Below are positions 1-8,668 of a stretch of 64,000 nucleotides of DNA, piece by piece. Each line of letters opens with the position of its first letter. The first letter of the stretch is position 1. The notes beneath the pieces were generated by a model that worked only from the letters and a program-made list of their open reading frames with translations, did not search any database and was not told where the DNA came from. Where the stretch lies: the NCBI GenBank assembly GCA_946478865.1, contig CAMLDO010000006.1:1-64000 (forward strand). Reading direction: 5' to 3'. The position numbers were made by a program, and so were the translations under genes. Source of the DNA: an uncultured Methylobacillus sp. (GTDB lineage: Bacteria; Pseudomonadota; Gammaproteobacteria; Burkholderiales; Methylophilaceae).

Positions 1-95
1 GCTGGTGGTGGGAAGACGAAGCCGGCAAGGAATGCGGCCTGCATGTGAAAGGCGCCAGCGCCGTAACGCCGATCAAGTTTGAGACGATAAAATGA
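1..95 (+). CDS. cysH: Phosphoadenylyl/adenylyl-sulfate reductase, C-terminal end (partial)
   Basis: Only the last 30 codons lie in the window, entering in the frame of base 3 and stopping at 93-95. The fragment begins with three tryptophans and contains the ECGLH sequence. That tail is the conserved catalytic-cysteine end of the CysH family, which reduces (P)APS to sulfite with thioredoxin. The stop overlaps the cysD start (ATGA), so the two are translationally coupled. Neighbouring cysD and cysN supply its substrate. Whether it uses APS or PAPS cannot be judged from this fragment. Confidence 0.85.
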   Translation, partial: WWWEDEAGKECGLHVKGASAVTPIKFETIK

Positions 96-1027
96 CGACC
101 CTGACCAAACAAACCCTATCCCATCTGGATTGGCTCGAAGCCGAAGCCATCCACATCATGCGCGAAGTCGCCGGCCAGTGCGAACGTCCGGTGCTGCTGT
201 TCTCGGGCGGCAAGGACTCCATCTGCATGCTGCGCATCGCCGAAAAGGCATTCCGCCCGGGTAAGTTCCCGTTTCCGCTGATGCATATCGACACCGGCCA
301 CAACTACAAGGAAGTGGTCGATTTCCGCGACAAGCGCGCTGCCGAACTGGGCGAGCGCCTCATCGTGCGTTCGGTCGAAGACTCCATGAAGCGCGGCACC
401 GTGGTGCTCAAGCATGAAGGCGAATCGCGCAACAAGCATCAGTCGGTGACCCTGCTGGAGGCGATCGCCGAGTTCGAGTTCGACGCCTGTATTGGCGGCG
501 CACGCCGCGACGAGGAAAAAGCGCGCGCCAAGGAACGCATCATGAGCTTCCGTGACGAGTTCGGCCAATGGGACCCGAAGAACCAGCGTCCTGAGCTGTG
601 GAATCTGTACAACGCCCGCGCCCACCGCGGCGAGAACATCCGCGCCTTCCCGATCTCCAACTGGACGGAAATGGATGTGTGGCAGTACATCGAGCGCGAA
701 GGCCTGGAGCTTCCGAGCATCTACTTCGCACATCAGCGCGATGTGGTGATGCGCAACGGCGCGATCTTCCCGGTCAATGTGCCGCTCGCTTCCGGCGAGA
801 TCATCAACCAGCCCAAGGCCGGTGAGGACATCGTCAACCTGCAGGTGCGCTTCCGTACCGTGGGCGATATCACCTGTACCGCGCCGGTGGAATCCGACGC
901 CAACACCGTGGACAAGATCGTGCTGGAAACCGCGACCACCACCATTACCGAGCGCGGCGCGACGCGTCTGGACGACCAGACCTCCGAAGCCTCGATGGAA
1001 CAACGCAAGAAGGAAGGCTATTTCTGA
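92..1027 (+). CDS. cysD: Sulfate adenylyltransferase subunit 2
   Basis: This is the catalytic subunit of ATP sulfurylase, which makes APS from ATP and sulfate in the cytoplasm together with CysN. The PP-loop SGGKDS lies near residue 40, and 311 residues is normal for the family. The ATG overlaps the cysH stop, and its own stop overlaps the cysN start (TGATGA), so cysH-cysD-cysN is one operon. The GTPase partner next door confirms the heteromeric bacterial type rather than the single-chain Sat enzyme. Confidence 0.97.
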   Translation: MTTLTKQTLSHLDWLEAEAIHIMREVAGQCERPVLLFSGGKDSICMLRIAEKAFRPGKFPFPLMHIDTGHNYKEVVDFRDKRAAELGERLIVRSVEDSMKRGTVVLKHEGESRNKHQSVTLLEAIAEFEFDACIGGARRDEEKARAKERIMSFRDEFGQWDPKNQRPELWNLYNARAHRGENIRAFPISNWTEMDVWQYIEREGLELPSIYFAHQRDVVMRNGAIFPVNVPLASGEIINQPKAGEDIVNLQVRFRTVGDITCTAPVESDANTVDKIVLETATTTITERGATRLDDQTSEASMEQRKKEGYF

Positions 1028-2313
1028 TGAACGCCCCACTCAATCACCAGGACAACGGCCTGCTGCGCTTCATGACCTGCGGCAGCGTGGACGACGGCAA
1101 GAGCACGCTGATCGGCCGCCTGCTGTTCGACACCAAGACCATTCTTGAAGACACGTTGACGCAGATCGAACGTACCTCCAAGAAGCGCGGCATGGAAGCC
1201 GTGGATTTGTCCCTGCTCACCGACGGCCTGCAAGCCGAGCGCGAACAGGGCATCACCATCGACGTCGCCTACCGCTACTTCAGCACCGGCACGCGCAAGT
1301 ACATCATCGCCGACGCACCGGGCCACGAGCAGTACACGCGCAACATGGTGACGGCCGCGTCCACCGCCAACCTCGCGATCATCCTCATCGACGCGCGCAA
1401 GGGCGTGCTGACGCAGACCCGCCGCCACTCCTATCTGGCCCATCTTGTCGGGATTCCGCACATTCTGGTCGCGGTCAACAAGATGGATCTGGTGGACTAC
1501 GATCAGGCCGCGTTCGAGAAAATCCGAGCCGATTACTTGGCTTTTGCCACTGAGATCGGCCTGCAGCGTGAAGGCCACGACATCCGCTTCATCCCGATGT
1601 CCGCGCTCAATGGCGACATGATCGTCGACCGCGGCGATGTGATGAACTGGTACGACGGCCCGACGCTGCTGGAAATCCTGGAGGCCGTGCCCGCCGCGCA
1701 TACCGAGAAGGCAGAAAATTTCCGCTTCCCCGTGCAGTACGTGTGCCGTCCGCAGGATTCCGCCAACCCGGAACTGCATGACTTCCGCGGCTTCATGGGC
1801 CGCGTCGAGTCTGGCGAGATCGCAGTAGGTGACGACGTGACCGTGCTGCCTTCCGGCCGCACGAGCAAGGTCAAGGCCATCCAGCTCGGCAGCGACAAGC
1901 TGGACCGCGCGATCCACGAGCAATCCGTGACGCTGCTGCTGGAGGATGAGATCGACATTTCGCGCGGCGACATGATCGTCAAGAGCAGCGAAGCCAAGGA
2001 ACCCGTCAAGCAGATTGACGCAATGCTGTGCTGGCTCTCCGAAACGCCGCTCTCCCCGGCCCGCACCTACATCGTGCGCCACACCACCCGCGAATCCAAG
2101 GCCAAGGTAGGCGCAATCGACTATCGCGTGGACGTGAACACGCTGGAACAGCAGCCGACGCAAGGCCTGAGCATGAACGACATCGCCAGGATCAGCTTCC
2201 GCCTGGCACAACCGCTAAGCGTGGACAGCTATGCCGACAATCGCGCGACAGGTGCTTTCATCGTCATCGATGAAAGCACCAACAACACGGTTGGCGCAGG
2301 CATGGTGCTCTAA
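1027..2313 (+). CDS. cysN: Sulfate adenylyltransferase subunit 1 (GTPase)
   Basis: CysN is the EF-Tu-like GTPase that drives APS synthesis by CysD. Visible motifs are the P-loop GSVDDGKST near residue 19, DAPGHEQY (G3) near residue 97 and NKMDL (G4) near residue 155. They are followed by the beta-barrel domains. At 428 residues it lacks the C-terminal APS kinase domain of CysNC fusions. No separate cysC lies within the window, which fits direct reduction of APS, but that is inference. Its start overlaps the cysD stop. Confidence 0.97.
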   Translation: MNAPLNHQDNGLLRFMTCGSVDDGKSTLIGRLLFDTKTILEDTLTQIERTSKKRGMEAVDLSLLTDGLQAEREQGITIDVAYRYFSTGTRKYIIADAPGHEQYTRNMVTAASTANLAIILIDARKGVLTQTRRHSYLAHLVGIPHILVAVNKMDLVDYDQAAFEKIRADYLAFATEIGLQREGHDIRFIPMSALNGDMIVDRGDVMNWYDGPTLLEILEAVPAAHTEKAENFRFPVQYVCRPQDSANPELHDFRGFMGRVESGEIAVGDDVTVLPSGRTSKVKAIQLGSDKLDRAIHEQSVTLLLEDEIDISRGDMIVKSSEAKEPVKQIDAMLCWLSETPLSPARTYIVRHTTRESKAKVGAIDYRVDVNTLEQQPTQGLSMNDIARISFRLAQPLSVDSYADNRATGAFIVIDESTNNTVGAGMVL

Positions 2314-2375
2314 GCGCGGCTGTGATTGAACCCGCAAAGCTGATAAAATAATCGACTAAATTTCTGGAGTGGATC

Positions 2376-2699
2376 ATGACCTACGTCGTTACCGAAAACT
2401 GTATCCAATGCAAGTACACCGATTGCGTGGACGTGTGCCCGGTGGATTGCTTCGTGGAAGGCCCGAACTTCCTTGCAATCGACCCGGACGAGTGCATCGA
2501 CTGCACGCTGTGCGTGGCCGAATGCCCGGCGGAAGCTATTTTTGCCGAGGATGACGTGCCGGCTGATCAGCAGGAATACATCGAGCTGAATGCCCGTCTC
2601 GCCAAGGTCTGGCCGACCATCACCAGCAAAAAGGATGCTCTGCCTGATGCCGATGACAACAACGGCAAGACCGGCAAGCGCGGCCTGCTGATCGAATAA
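2376..2699 (+). CDS. fdxA: 7Fe-8S ferredoxin
   Basis: This 107-residue electron carrier belongs to the Azotobacter FdI family. Cysteines at 9, 12, 17, 21 and 25 and a second group at 40, 43, 46 and 50 match one [3Fe-4S] and one [4Fe-4S] cluster. The C-terminal extension of about 50 residues is typical of the family. A TGGAG ribosome site precedes the ATG. It lies 62 bases after cysN and may be read from the same transcript or from its own promoter. A strong terminator follows. Its redox partner cannot be named from the sequence. Confidence 0.93.
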   Translation: MTYVVTENCIQCKYTDCVDVCPVDCFVEGPNFLAIDPDECIDCTLCVAECPAEAIFAEDDVPADQQEYIELNARLAKVWPTITSKKDALPDADDNNGKTGKRGLLIE

Positions 2700-2716
2700 G
2701 CAGCTCGACGACTGAA

Positions 2717-2747
2717 ATAAAAAGGAGGCTCAGGCCTCCTTTTTTAT
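2717..2747. terminator. Bidirectional rho-independent terminator
   Basis: A GGAGGC/GCCTCC stem (2724-2729 and 2734-2739) with a TCAG loop is flanked by an A-run on the left and a T-run on the right, so it works on both strands. It separates fdxA (+) from the convergent MFS gene (-). Confidence 0.9.
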
Positions 2748-2765
2748 TGCTTGTCGCTTGCATCC

Positions 2766-3956
2766 CTACCCGCTATGAGTGCCTCGCCACTGCGCAGTAC
2801 CTTGCACGCTTACCCACGACACCAGCAAATAACCGCTCATGCCGAGCGCCAACCCTAAGGGATGCTCCCAGACCAAGGGAATCAGCAAGCCAGCGGACAC
2901 CGTGGATAGCAGCATCTGCATGAACGCCTGTCCCGAAGCAGCGGTACCGCGCAGCTTCGGATGCCGGTCCAGCGCAGCCACAGACAATACCGGCATCGCG
3001 AACGCCATGCCCACGTTGTACAGTGCAATTGGCAGGATATTCCATAGCGGTGCAGCTGCGAGCCGGGTGCAGATCGCCAGGTTCAGCAGCACTGCACCCG
3101 TCATCCAGGCATATGCAATGCGTAACAGCATGGCACTGGAATAGCGACCGGCCGCATGGCGCGCGCACCATGAGCCAGTCACCATGCCCACTACAGTCGG
3201 GATGAACATCCAGCCGAACTGATGTTCATTCAGGCCCAGGTGCTGGATCAAAAATACCGGAGCAGCAAGCACGTAGACGAAGAAACCCGCAAAGTTGGCG
3301 CCGAAGCAAACAATCAGACGCATGAACTCGGCATCCGCAAAAATATTGCGATACCCTGCAAGCACACGTCGCGGCGACAGCCTCACGCGCTTTTCCGGCG
3401 GCATGGTTTCGGGTAGATAGCGGTAGGCTGCGGCTAGTGCGAGCAAGGCATAGACACACAGGAAAACAAAAATCGCCTGCCAATGGATGCCCAGCAGCAA
3501 TCCACCAATGATGGGTGCCACCGCTGGCGCGAGGCCAAAGATCATCTGTACTTGCGCCATCACGCGCTGCGCTGCGACCCCCTCGAACAGATCGCGCACC
3601 ATCGCCCGCGCAATCACGTTACCGGCGCCGCCAGCCAACCCCTGCAATGCGCGAAAAAACCACAACGTTTCCTCATTGGGCGCCAGCGCACAGCCAATGG
3701 AGGCCATCGCGAATAACAGCAACCCCCAGCGCATCGCAGGCAAGCGGCCGATACAGTCGGAAATCGCACCGTGCCACAGCGTCATCACGGCATATGGCAG
3801 CAGATACGCGGTCAGGCTTTGCTGCAGCCCCAGCTTATCAGCACCAAGGTCGAGCGCCATCGCGGGGAAAGCCGGTAAATAGGTGTCGATGGCAAATGGC
3901 GCAAGCGCCGCCAGGCTCGCCAGTACGATCGAAATCAGAAATGAAGATTTATGCAT
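2766..3956 (-). CDS. Bcr/CflA-type MFS drug exporter
   Basis: This 396-residue inner-membrane protein has about 12 hydrophobic segments. Its N-terminal half carries the LAPFAIDTYLPAFP signature and a DCIGRLPAMRWG motif A, as in the DHA1 Bcr/CflA group of proton-driven multidrug or sulfonamide/bicyclomycin exporters. The FRALQGLAGGAGNVIARAMV segment is the family's motif in transmembrane helix 4. It is monocistronic and convergent with fdxA. The actual substrate cannot be inferred. The ATG at 3956 lacks a strong ribosome site. Confidence 0.88.
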   Translation of the reverse strand: MHKSSFLISIVLASLAALAPFAIDTYLPAFPAMALDLGADKLGLQQSLTAYLLPYAVMTLWHGAISDCIGRLPAMRWGLLLFAMASIGCALAPNEETLWFFRALQGLAGGAGNVIARAMVRDLFEGVAAQRVMAQVQMIFGLAPAVAPIIGGLLLGIHWQAIFVFLCVYALLALAAAYRYLPETMPPEKRVRLSPRRVLAGYRNIFADAEFMRLIVCFGANFAGFFVYVLAAPVFLIQHLGLNEHQFGWMFIPTVVGMVTGSWCARHAAGRYSSAMLLRIAYAWMTGAVLLNLAICTRLAAAPLWNILPIALYNVGMAFAMPVLSVAALDRHPKLRGTAASGQAFMQMLLSTVSAGLLIPLVWEHPLGLALGMSGYLLVSWVSVQGTAQWRGTHSG

Positions 3957-4267
3957 GAATGGTGCACGCTCTCAATCGCAATGCGCCTTTTTGCAGCGCC
4001 ATGCACCACGCTACGCCCTCACCATTTATAAAAATCATGGGCTTACCTTAACTATATTTTTGGGTCTATTTTTTGCTTTTTGGCAACAGGATTCATGTTT
4101 CCTTATTCTGTATGAGCGTAAGGAAGCAACCAAAACACAGGATTGTATCGCTGCCTGAACCCTAGGCACCATTTATTCATGCTCCGCAGCAATGACGCTG
4201 TCGGCAGTATTCATCGCAATGACGCGCTGGCAATCATTTTTGCTTACTCGCTAGGAGTCATTGGACG
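3957..4267. other. Divergent intergenic region upstream of the exporter and the kinase operon
   Basis: No gene is supported here. The middle (about 4018-4110) is AT-rich and is the likely promoter area for both directions. A 10-base direct repeat GCAATGACGC occurs at 4189-4198 and 4216-4225, 27 bases apart, just before the kinase gene. An AGGAG ribosome site at 4253-4257 serves the kinase start. Confidence 0.5.
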
Positions 4268-6328
4268 ATGAAATCTAATTCAACATCCTATTTCGGTAAA
4301 TACCGCGAAATCATCTTGGCCGTCGCGTTCTTCCTGATCTTCGACATGGCCGTGCTAGTGCTGAATTTCTATATTTCCTTCCAGTTGTCGGATAGCGCCA
4401 TCAACCTCAACTTATCGGGTCGCCAGCGTATGCTGTCGCAACGCATGACCAAGGCGCTGCTGATCAAGCAGAGCGATGCGCAAACCTATCGCAACAACCC
4501 AAAGAACGATGAGGAGCTCACCAAAACGGTTGCGCTCTTCAACAAGACACTGCAAAGCTTCAAGCACGGCGGCTCCGTGATGGGCACAGACGAGAAAATG
4601 GTGCTTCTCAAGGCGCTGCAAGAACCGAAATACACAGCCATCCTGACCAAAGCCGACGATATCTGGCAGCCCTATCTGACACTGCTGTCGCCCGTGCTCC
4701 GAGGTGCCGCAACGCCGGAACAACTGGATGCGGCGGTTCAATACGCGCGCAGCCATAATGTCGAGTTGCTCGGTCTAATGAACAAGTTGACCACCGAACT
4801 GGAAAAGGACGCTGCTGCACGTGCCGATTTCCTGCGCTATGTGCAGACCGGCGGTATGGTGCTGGCGACGCTCAACTTTCTGTTCATCCTGTTCAAGTTC
4901 ATTCGCCGCTTGCGCGAGAACGACCGCCTTGTCGAACAGGCCCAGCAGGAAACAGCCGAAATCCTCGACACCGTGAAGGAAGGCCTGTTCCTGCTCGACG
5001 CGGAGTACCGCATCGGCACACAGTATTCCGCCTCACTGGCAGGTATTCTCGGCACCACGGTCAGCCCCGGCCTGGATTTCAAACAGGAGCTGCAGCGCAT
5101 GCTGAGCAGCGAGACTTTCGAGGCAGCAGTAGATTACATCGACCTGCTGCTAGCCGGGCGCGTCACGGAAGCGCTGGTAACGGACCTGAACCCCCTGCTT
5201 GCAATTCCGGTACAAACCCGCCCAGGGGATGGCAAATCACGGCTGCGCTACCTCACCTTTCAATTCAACCGCGTACTGGTGGATGGCAAGATTTCGCACT
5301 TGCTGGTCTCTGTGTTCGATGTGACCGAGCAACAGGAACTGGAAGCCGCACTGGCACAAGCACGCAAACAGGCCAAGACCGAGGTCGAGGTCATGCTGGA
5401 AATCCTCAAGATCAGCCCGGCCGCACTGAACGAATTTCTCGCTTCGACCGAAAAGGCGTTGCTCAGCATCAACGACGAACTCAAGGGAGCCGGCGCGTCC
5501 AGAAATGCGCGAAAAACGGTCGATCTCGTGTTTCGCCAGATCCATACCATCAAGGGCGAGGCTGCGGCGTTGGGGCTGGATATCTTCGAATCGCTGGCAC
5601 AGCAGTTCGAAAGCCTGCTTTCCAGCCTGCGCGGTAAAGAGCAACTCAGCGACAACGACTTGCTCGCCCTGCCTGGTCCTCTGGACGAGTTCTTCCAGAA
5701 AGTCGCCACCATACATGAACTCGCCGGCAAGCTATCCGCTTTCAGCGGAGGCATCCCTGCCGCAAACGCTGCTGTCGCCGATGACTTTGCCCGCAGCTTG
5801 CATACCCTGGCGGAGCGCATCGCACGCGACCACGACAAGGCTATCAGCGTTACCGCCCAGCTGGATGCGTTGAACGGCCTGCCTGGCGACGCCCAACGGC
5901 AGGTCAAGGATATTGCGCTGCAATTGCTGCGCAATGCGGTGGTGCACGGCGTCGAGCCGGCTGAAATCCGCAAATCGCGCAAGAAAGCTCCGATCGGCTC
6001 GATCTATATCGGTCTTGATAAGGTGGGCAACGATTACGAACTGGTAGTGCGCGACGACGGACATGGACTCGTAACGGAGGATATCAAGACCGCTCTGATC
6101 GACAAGGGCCTCTACACCCCTGCTCAGCTCCAGCAACTGGATCCCAGGCAGATCATGATGAAAATCTTCGAGCCCGGTTTTTCCACCGCCGCCGCAGTTG
6201 ACCGCGATGCCGGGCAAGGTGTCGGCATGGATATCGTCAAGCAGAAGATAGGCGCGCTGGGCGCCCGGCTCGGCATTTCCACACAGAAGCATCTTTATAC
6301 CAAGTTCAGCATTCGCTTTCAGGCCTGA
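4268..6328 (+). CDS. Membrane-bound CheA-like histidine kinase with PilJ-type sensor, PAS and HPt
   Basis: The order in 686 residues is: TM1 (about 14-36); a periplasmic PilJ/NarX-like helical sensor starting with SGRQRMLSQRM (about 48-58); TM2 (about 195-213); a PAS-like segment (about 225-350); a histidine phosphotransfer domain with HTIKGEA (His about 426); and a CheA-type ATPase with LLRNAVVHG (Asn about 556), DDGHG and GQGVGMDIV. The protein ends right after the ATPase, with no CheW-like coupling domain and no HAMP/MCP module. I infer that it senses and phosphorylates in one polypeptide, passing phosphate to the CheY-like protein 11 bases downstream. It is not an orthodox HisKA kinase, because the phospho-histidine sits in an HPt helix. 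The signal is unknown. Confidence 0.85.
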   Translation: MKSNSTSYFGKYREIILAVAFFLIFDMAVLVLNFYISFQLSDSAINLNLSGRQRMLSQRMTKALLIKQSDAQTYRNNPKNDEELTKTVALFNKTLQSFKHGGSVMGTDEKMVLLKALQEPKYTAILTKADDIWQPYLTLLSPVLRGAATPEQLDAAVQYARSHNVELLGLMNKLTTELEKDAAARADFLRYVQTGGMVLATLNFLFILFKFIRRLRENDRLVEQAQQETAEILDTVKEGLFLLDAEYRIGTQYSASLAGILGTTVSPGLDFKQELQRMLSSETFEAAVDYIDLLLAGRVTEALVTDLNPLLAIPVQTRPGDGKSRLRYLTFQFNRVLVDGKISHLLVSVFDVTEQQELEAALAQARKQAKTEVEVMLEILKISPAALNEFLASTEKALLSINDELKGAGASRNARKTVDLVFRQIHTIKGEAAALGLDIFESLAQQFESLLSSLRGKEQLSDNDLLALPGPLDEFFQKVATIHELAGKLSAFSGGIPAANAAVADDFARSLHTLAERIARDHDKAISVTAQLDALNGLPGDAQRQVKDIALQLLRNAVVHGVEPAEIRKSRKKAPIGSIYIGLDKVGNDYELVVRDDGHGLVTEDIKTALIDKGLYTPAQLQQLDPRQIMMKIFEPGFSTAAAVDRDAGQGVGMDIVKQKIGALGARLGISTQKHLYTKFSIRFQA

Positions 6329-6339
6329 GGAAACCGGTC

Positions 6340-6711
6340 ATGCAAAAGAAACTACTCATAGTCGATGACTCCAGCATTTCCCGATCGCGTATCGCCCGCG
6401 CGGCGCTACATGCCGATCTCAAGGGACTCAGCATCTGCGGATTGGCCTCAAACGGCGCAGAGGCACTGGCCCTCAGCGCAAAGGAACAGCCGCATCTAGT
6501 CACAATGGACCTGACCATGCCGGAAATGGACGGCGTAAGCTGCATCGACGTCATGGTGCAGCAACTGCCTTCAGTGAAGATATTGGTGATCTCGGCGTTA
6601 AGCGACAAGGCGACTGCGATCAAGGCACTGAAAAAAGGCGCAGTGGGCTTTCTCTATAAGCCGTTTACCGACGAGCAACTGGCGCAGGCCCTGCTGCAAA
6701 TCTCGGAATAA
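6340..6711 (+). CDS. Single-domain CheY-like response regulator
   Basis: A 123-residue receiver domain with no output domain. The acidic pair is in LLIVDDSS, the phospho-acceptor Asp is in VTMDLTMPEMDG, the switch residue is the Ser of VISAL and the conserved Lys is in LYKPF. It is preceded by GAGGA and lies between the CheA-like kinase and a CheX-like phosphatase. The three genes form one operon, so this is the probable phosphate acceptor of that kinase. Its target is not visible; CheY-like proteins act by binding a partner such as a motor or enzyme. Confidence 0.9.
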   Translation: MQKKLLIVDDSSISRSRIARAALHADLKGLSICGLASNGAEALALSAKEQPHLVTMDLTMPEMDGVSCIDVMVQQLPSVKILVISALSDKATAIKALKKGAVGFLYKPFTDEQLAQALLQISE

Positions 6712-6730
6712 GTGGAGAACAAGAAATCTT

Positions 6731-7186
6731 ATGAACGAGAATGATCTGGCGGTATTTACCAATGCCGTCAAACACTACTTCCTGCAAACCACTCACGAGC
6801 AGGCCGAAATCCGCGCCGCCTATCTTGGCGAATCGGAAAAGCTGTCGCATGGACTATATACCGGACTGATTACGCTTTCCGGCATGTTCCGCGGCTGCGT
6901 GCACTTCTCGGCCCCCTACACTATGTTGCTGCAGATGCTGGTAATCCTGGGCGAGCCGGACCGTAGCGAAGGACAATTGCTGGATATCGTCGGGGAAATT
7001 GCCAATACCATCGCCGGCAATGCGCGCAAGCATTTCGGCGCCGGGCTGGAGATTTCGGTACCCGTTACGCTACGTGGCCATGCCGAGGAAATCCGCGCGG
7101 CCGTGCGTACACGGCCGTTTGTGATCTCACTGCGCTGGCGCAACCAGGACGCGATGGTGGTAGTGGATATTGAATCGCTGAACTAG
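6731..7186 (+). CDS. CheX-like chemotaxis phosphatase
   Basis: This 151-residue protein carries DIVGEIANTIAGNARK in its second half. This is the D-x-x-GE-x-x-N motif with which CheX/CheC-type phosphatases dephosphorylate CheY-P; Glu and Asn are the catalytic residues. The C-terminal LRGHAEEIRAAVRTRPFVISL segment resembles the CheX beta-sheet. It is the third cistron after the CheA-like kinase and the receiver, so I infer that it resets that receiver. Its last four bases overlap the convergent pqqE stop region, with no terminator visible between them. Confidence 0.85.
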   Translation: MNENDLAVFTNAVKHYFLQTTHEQAEIRAAYLGESEKLSHGLYTGLITLSGMFRGCVHFSAPYTMLLQMLVILGEPDRSEGQLLDIVGEIANTIAGNARKHFGAGLEISVPVTLRGHAEEIRAAVRTRPFVISLRWRNQDAMVVVDIESLN

Positions 7187-8367
7187 GGCAGTGCGTGAAA
7201 CTCTTCCACGCGCTCCTTCAACTCGCCCGCGATGAGCATCTTCGAGTTCTTGTCGTTGCGGAACACGATGGGTTGCGCTTGGCCGCGCGGGTCCTGGGCG
7301 TCCTTGATCGCCTGCTCGATGAGGTGATGATTGGGCGAGAGGCTACACACCGGGTCAGCGCTTTCCGCATCGCCTGAGAGCAGGAAGGCCTGGCAGCGAC
7401 AGCCGCCGAGGTCTTTTTCCTTTTCAGGGCAAGTGCGGCATGGCTCCTTCATCCACGAATCGCCGCGGTAGCGGTTGAACGCGGGCGAATCCTTCCATGC
7501 CCACTCCAGTCCCTTCTCACGCACATTCGGGAATTCGATGCCGGGCAGCACGCGTGCGGAGTGACACGGCAGCACATCGCCGTTGGCAGTGACGATCATG
7601 AACACCTCGCCCCAGCCGTTCATGCACTTCTTCGGACGGTCGGAGAAATAATCGGGCACAACGAAGAAGATCTTCATCTTGTTACCGACTTTTTCGCGGA
7701 ACTCGTTGGTAACCTTTTCCGCGTGGTCAATCTGTTCCTTGGTCGGCATCAGCTGATTGCGATTGATGAGCGACCAGCCGTAGTACTGGGTATTCGCCAG
7801 TTCGACGAAATCCGCGCCCAGCGCCTCGGCCATTTCCAGAATCTCTTTGATATGCCCGATGTTGTAGCGGTGGATCACCACGTTGAGCACCATCGGGTAG
7901 CCGTGGCCCTTGATCATCGCCGCAACCTTCTTCTTGAGTTCGAAGGTGCGCGTATTGGTGATGAAGTTGTTGATCTCCTCGGTGATGTCGTGCATCGACA
8001 GCTGGATATGGTCGAGCCCGCCTTCCTTGAAGGCCTGGATGCGCTTTTCCGTGAGACCGACACCGGAAGTGATAAGGTTACTGTAGTAGCCGAGCTTGCG
8101 CGCCTCGACCACGATGTCCTCGATGTCGTCGCGCAGCAGCGGCTCGCCGCCCGAGATGCCGAGCTGCAGCGCGCCCATCTTGCGCGCATCGCGCAGCGCC
8201 TGCAGCCACTGCTCGGTGGTGAGCTCGTTCTGCGTGTGCTTGTCGTAGTCGGTCGGGTTGTAGCAGAACGCACAGTGCAGCGGGCAGCGATAGGTCACCT
8301 CCGCCAACAGCCACAAGGGCTGGGTGTGCGTTACAGAGGCTGCTACGCCGTTATTCTGTTGTGCCAT
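7183..8367 (-). CDS. pqqE: PqqA peptide cyclase (radical SAM)
   Basis: PqqE joins the Glu and Tyr side chains of PqqA, the first step of PQQ synthesis. The radical-SAM cluster motif is C28-x3-C32-x2-C35 (CPLHCAFC). A C-terminal SPASM domain supplies ligands for extra Fe-S clusters, seen in CHSARVLPG and in the cysteine-rich CRTCPEKEKDLGGCRC segment. The length of 394 residues is typical. An AGGAGAG ribosome site precedes the ATG. It is the last gene of pqqA-B-C-D-E, 20 bases after pqqD. No pqqF/G protease gene is in the window. Confidence 0.97.
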   Translation of the reverse strand: MAQQNNGVAASVTHTQPLWLLAEVTYRCPLHCAFCYNPTDYDKHTQNELTTEQWLQALRDARKMGALQLGISGGEPLLRDDIEDIVVEARKLGYYSNLITSGVGLTEKRIQAFKEGGLDHIQLSMHDITEEINNFITNTRTFELKKKVAAMIKGHGYPMVLNVVIHRYNIGHIKEILEMAEALGADFVELANTQYYGWSLINRNQLMPTKEQIDHAEKVTNEFREKVGNKMKIFFVVPDYFSDRPKKCMNGWGEVFMIVTANGDVLPCHSARVLPGIEFPNVREKGLEWAWKDSPAFNRYRGDSWMKEPCRTCPEKEKDLGGCRCQAFLLSGDAESADPVCSLSPNHHLIEQAIKDAQDPRGQAQPIVFRNDKNSKMLIAGELKERVEEFHALP

Positions 8368-8387
8368 ATGCTTCTCTCCTAAATGAC

Positions 8388-8660
8388 CTAGTTCGCCTTG
8401 ACGACCCAGGCCTTGCCAGCCGCAAGCTCCACCATGGCAACCACGTCGCCTTCGAGATCGGGCACGTCGGGAAACGCCTGCTTGAGCTCGGCGACGATAT
8501 CAGCCACGGTTTTATTGCCGTCTATACGTTTGATGACCTCACCGGCCCCGCCGTTCAACTTGATCATGCCCTCGGGGAATAGCAGCACGTAGCATTGTTG
8601 CGCTTCTTCCCACTGGAAACGGTAGTGTGGAGCGAGCTTGTAGATGTCGTTGTGGTCCAT
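8388..8660 (-). CDS. pqqD: PQQ biosynthesis peptide chaperone
   Basis: This 90-residue RiPP recognition element binds PqqA and presents it to PqqE. It begins MDHNDIYKLAPHYRFQWEE, the usual PqqD start, and contains YPEG-like LLFPEGMIKLN followed by the helical VIKRIDGNKTVADIV segment. An open frame continues upstream into pqqC, but the ATG at 8660 sits 8 bases after the pqqC stop and gives the normal family length, so I chose it. It is not fused to PqqC or PqqE, as happens in some methylotrophs. Confidence 0.96.
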   Translation of the reverse strand: MDHNDIYKLAPHYRFQWEEAQQCYVLLFPEGMIKLNGGAGEVIKRIDGNKTVADIVAELKQAFPDVPDLEGDVVAMVELAAGKAWVVKAN

Positions 8661-8668
8661 AAATGCTT

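Noticed and set aside
1027..2313. A CysNC fusion with APS kinase
   Set aside because: The protein ends at 428 residues, without the kinase P-loop domain.
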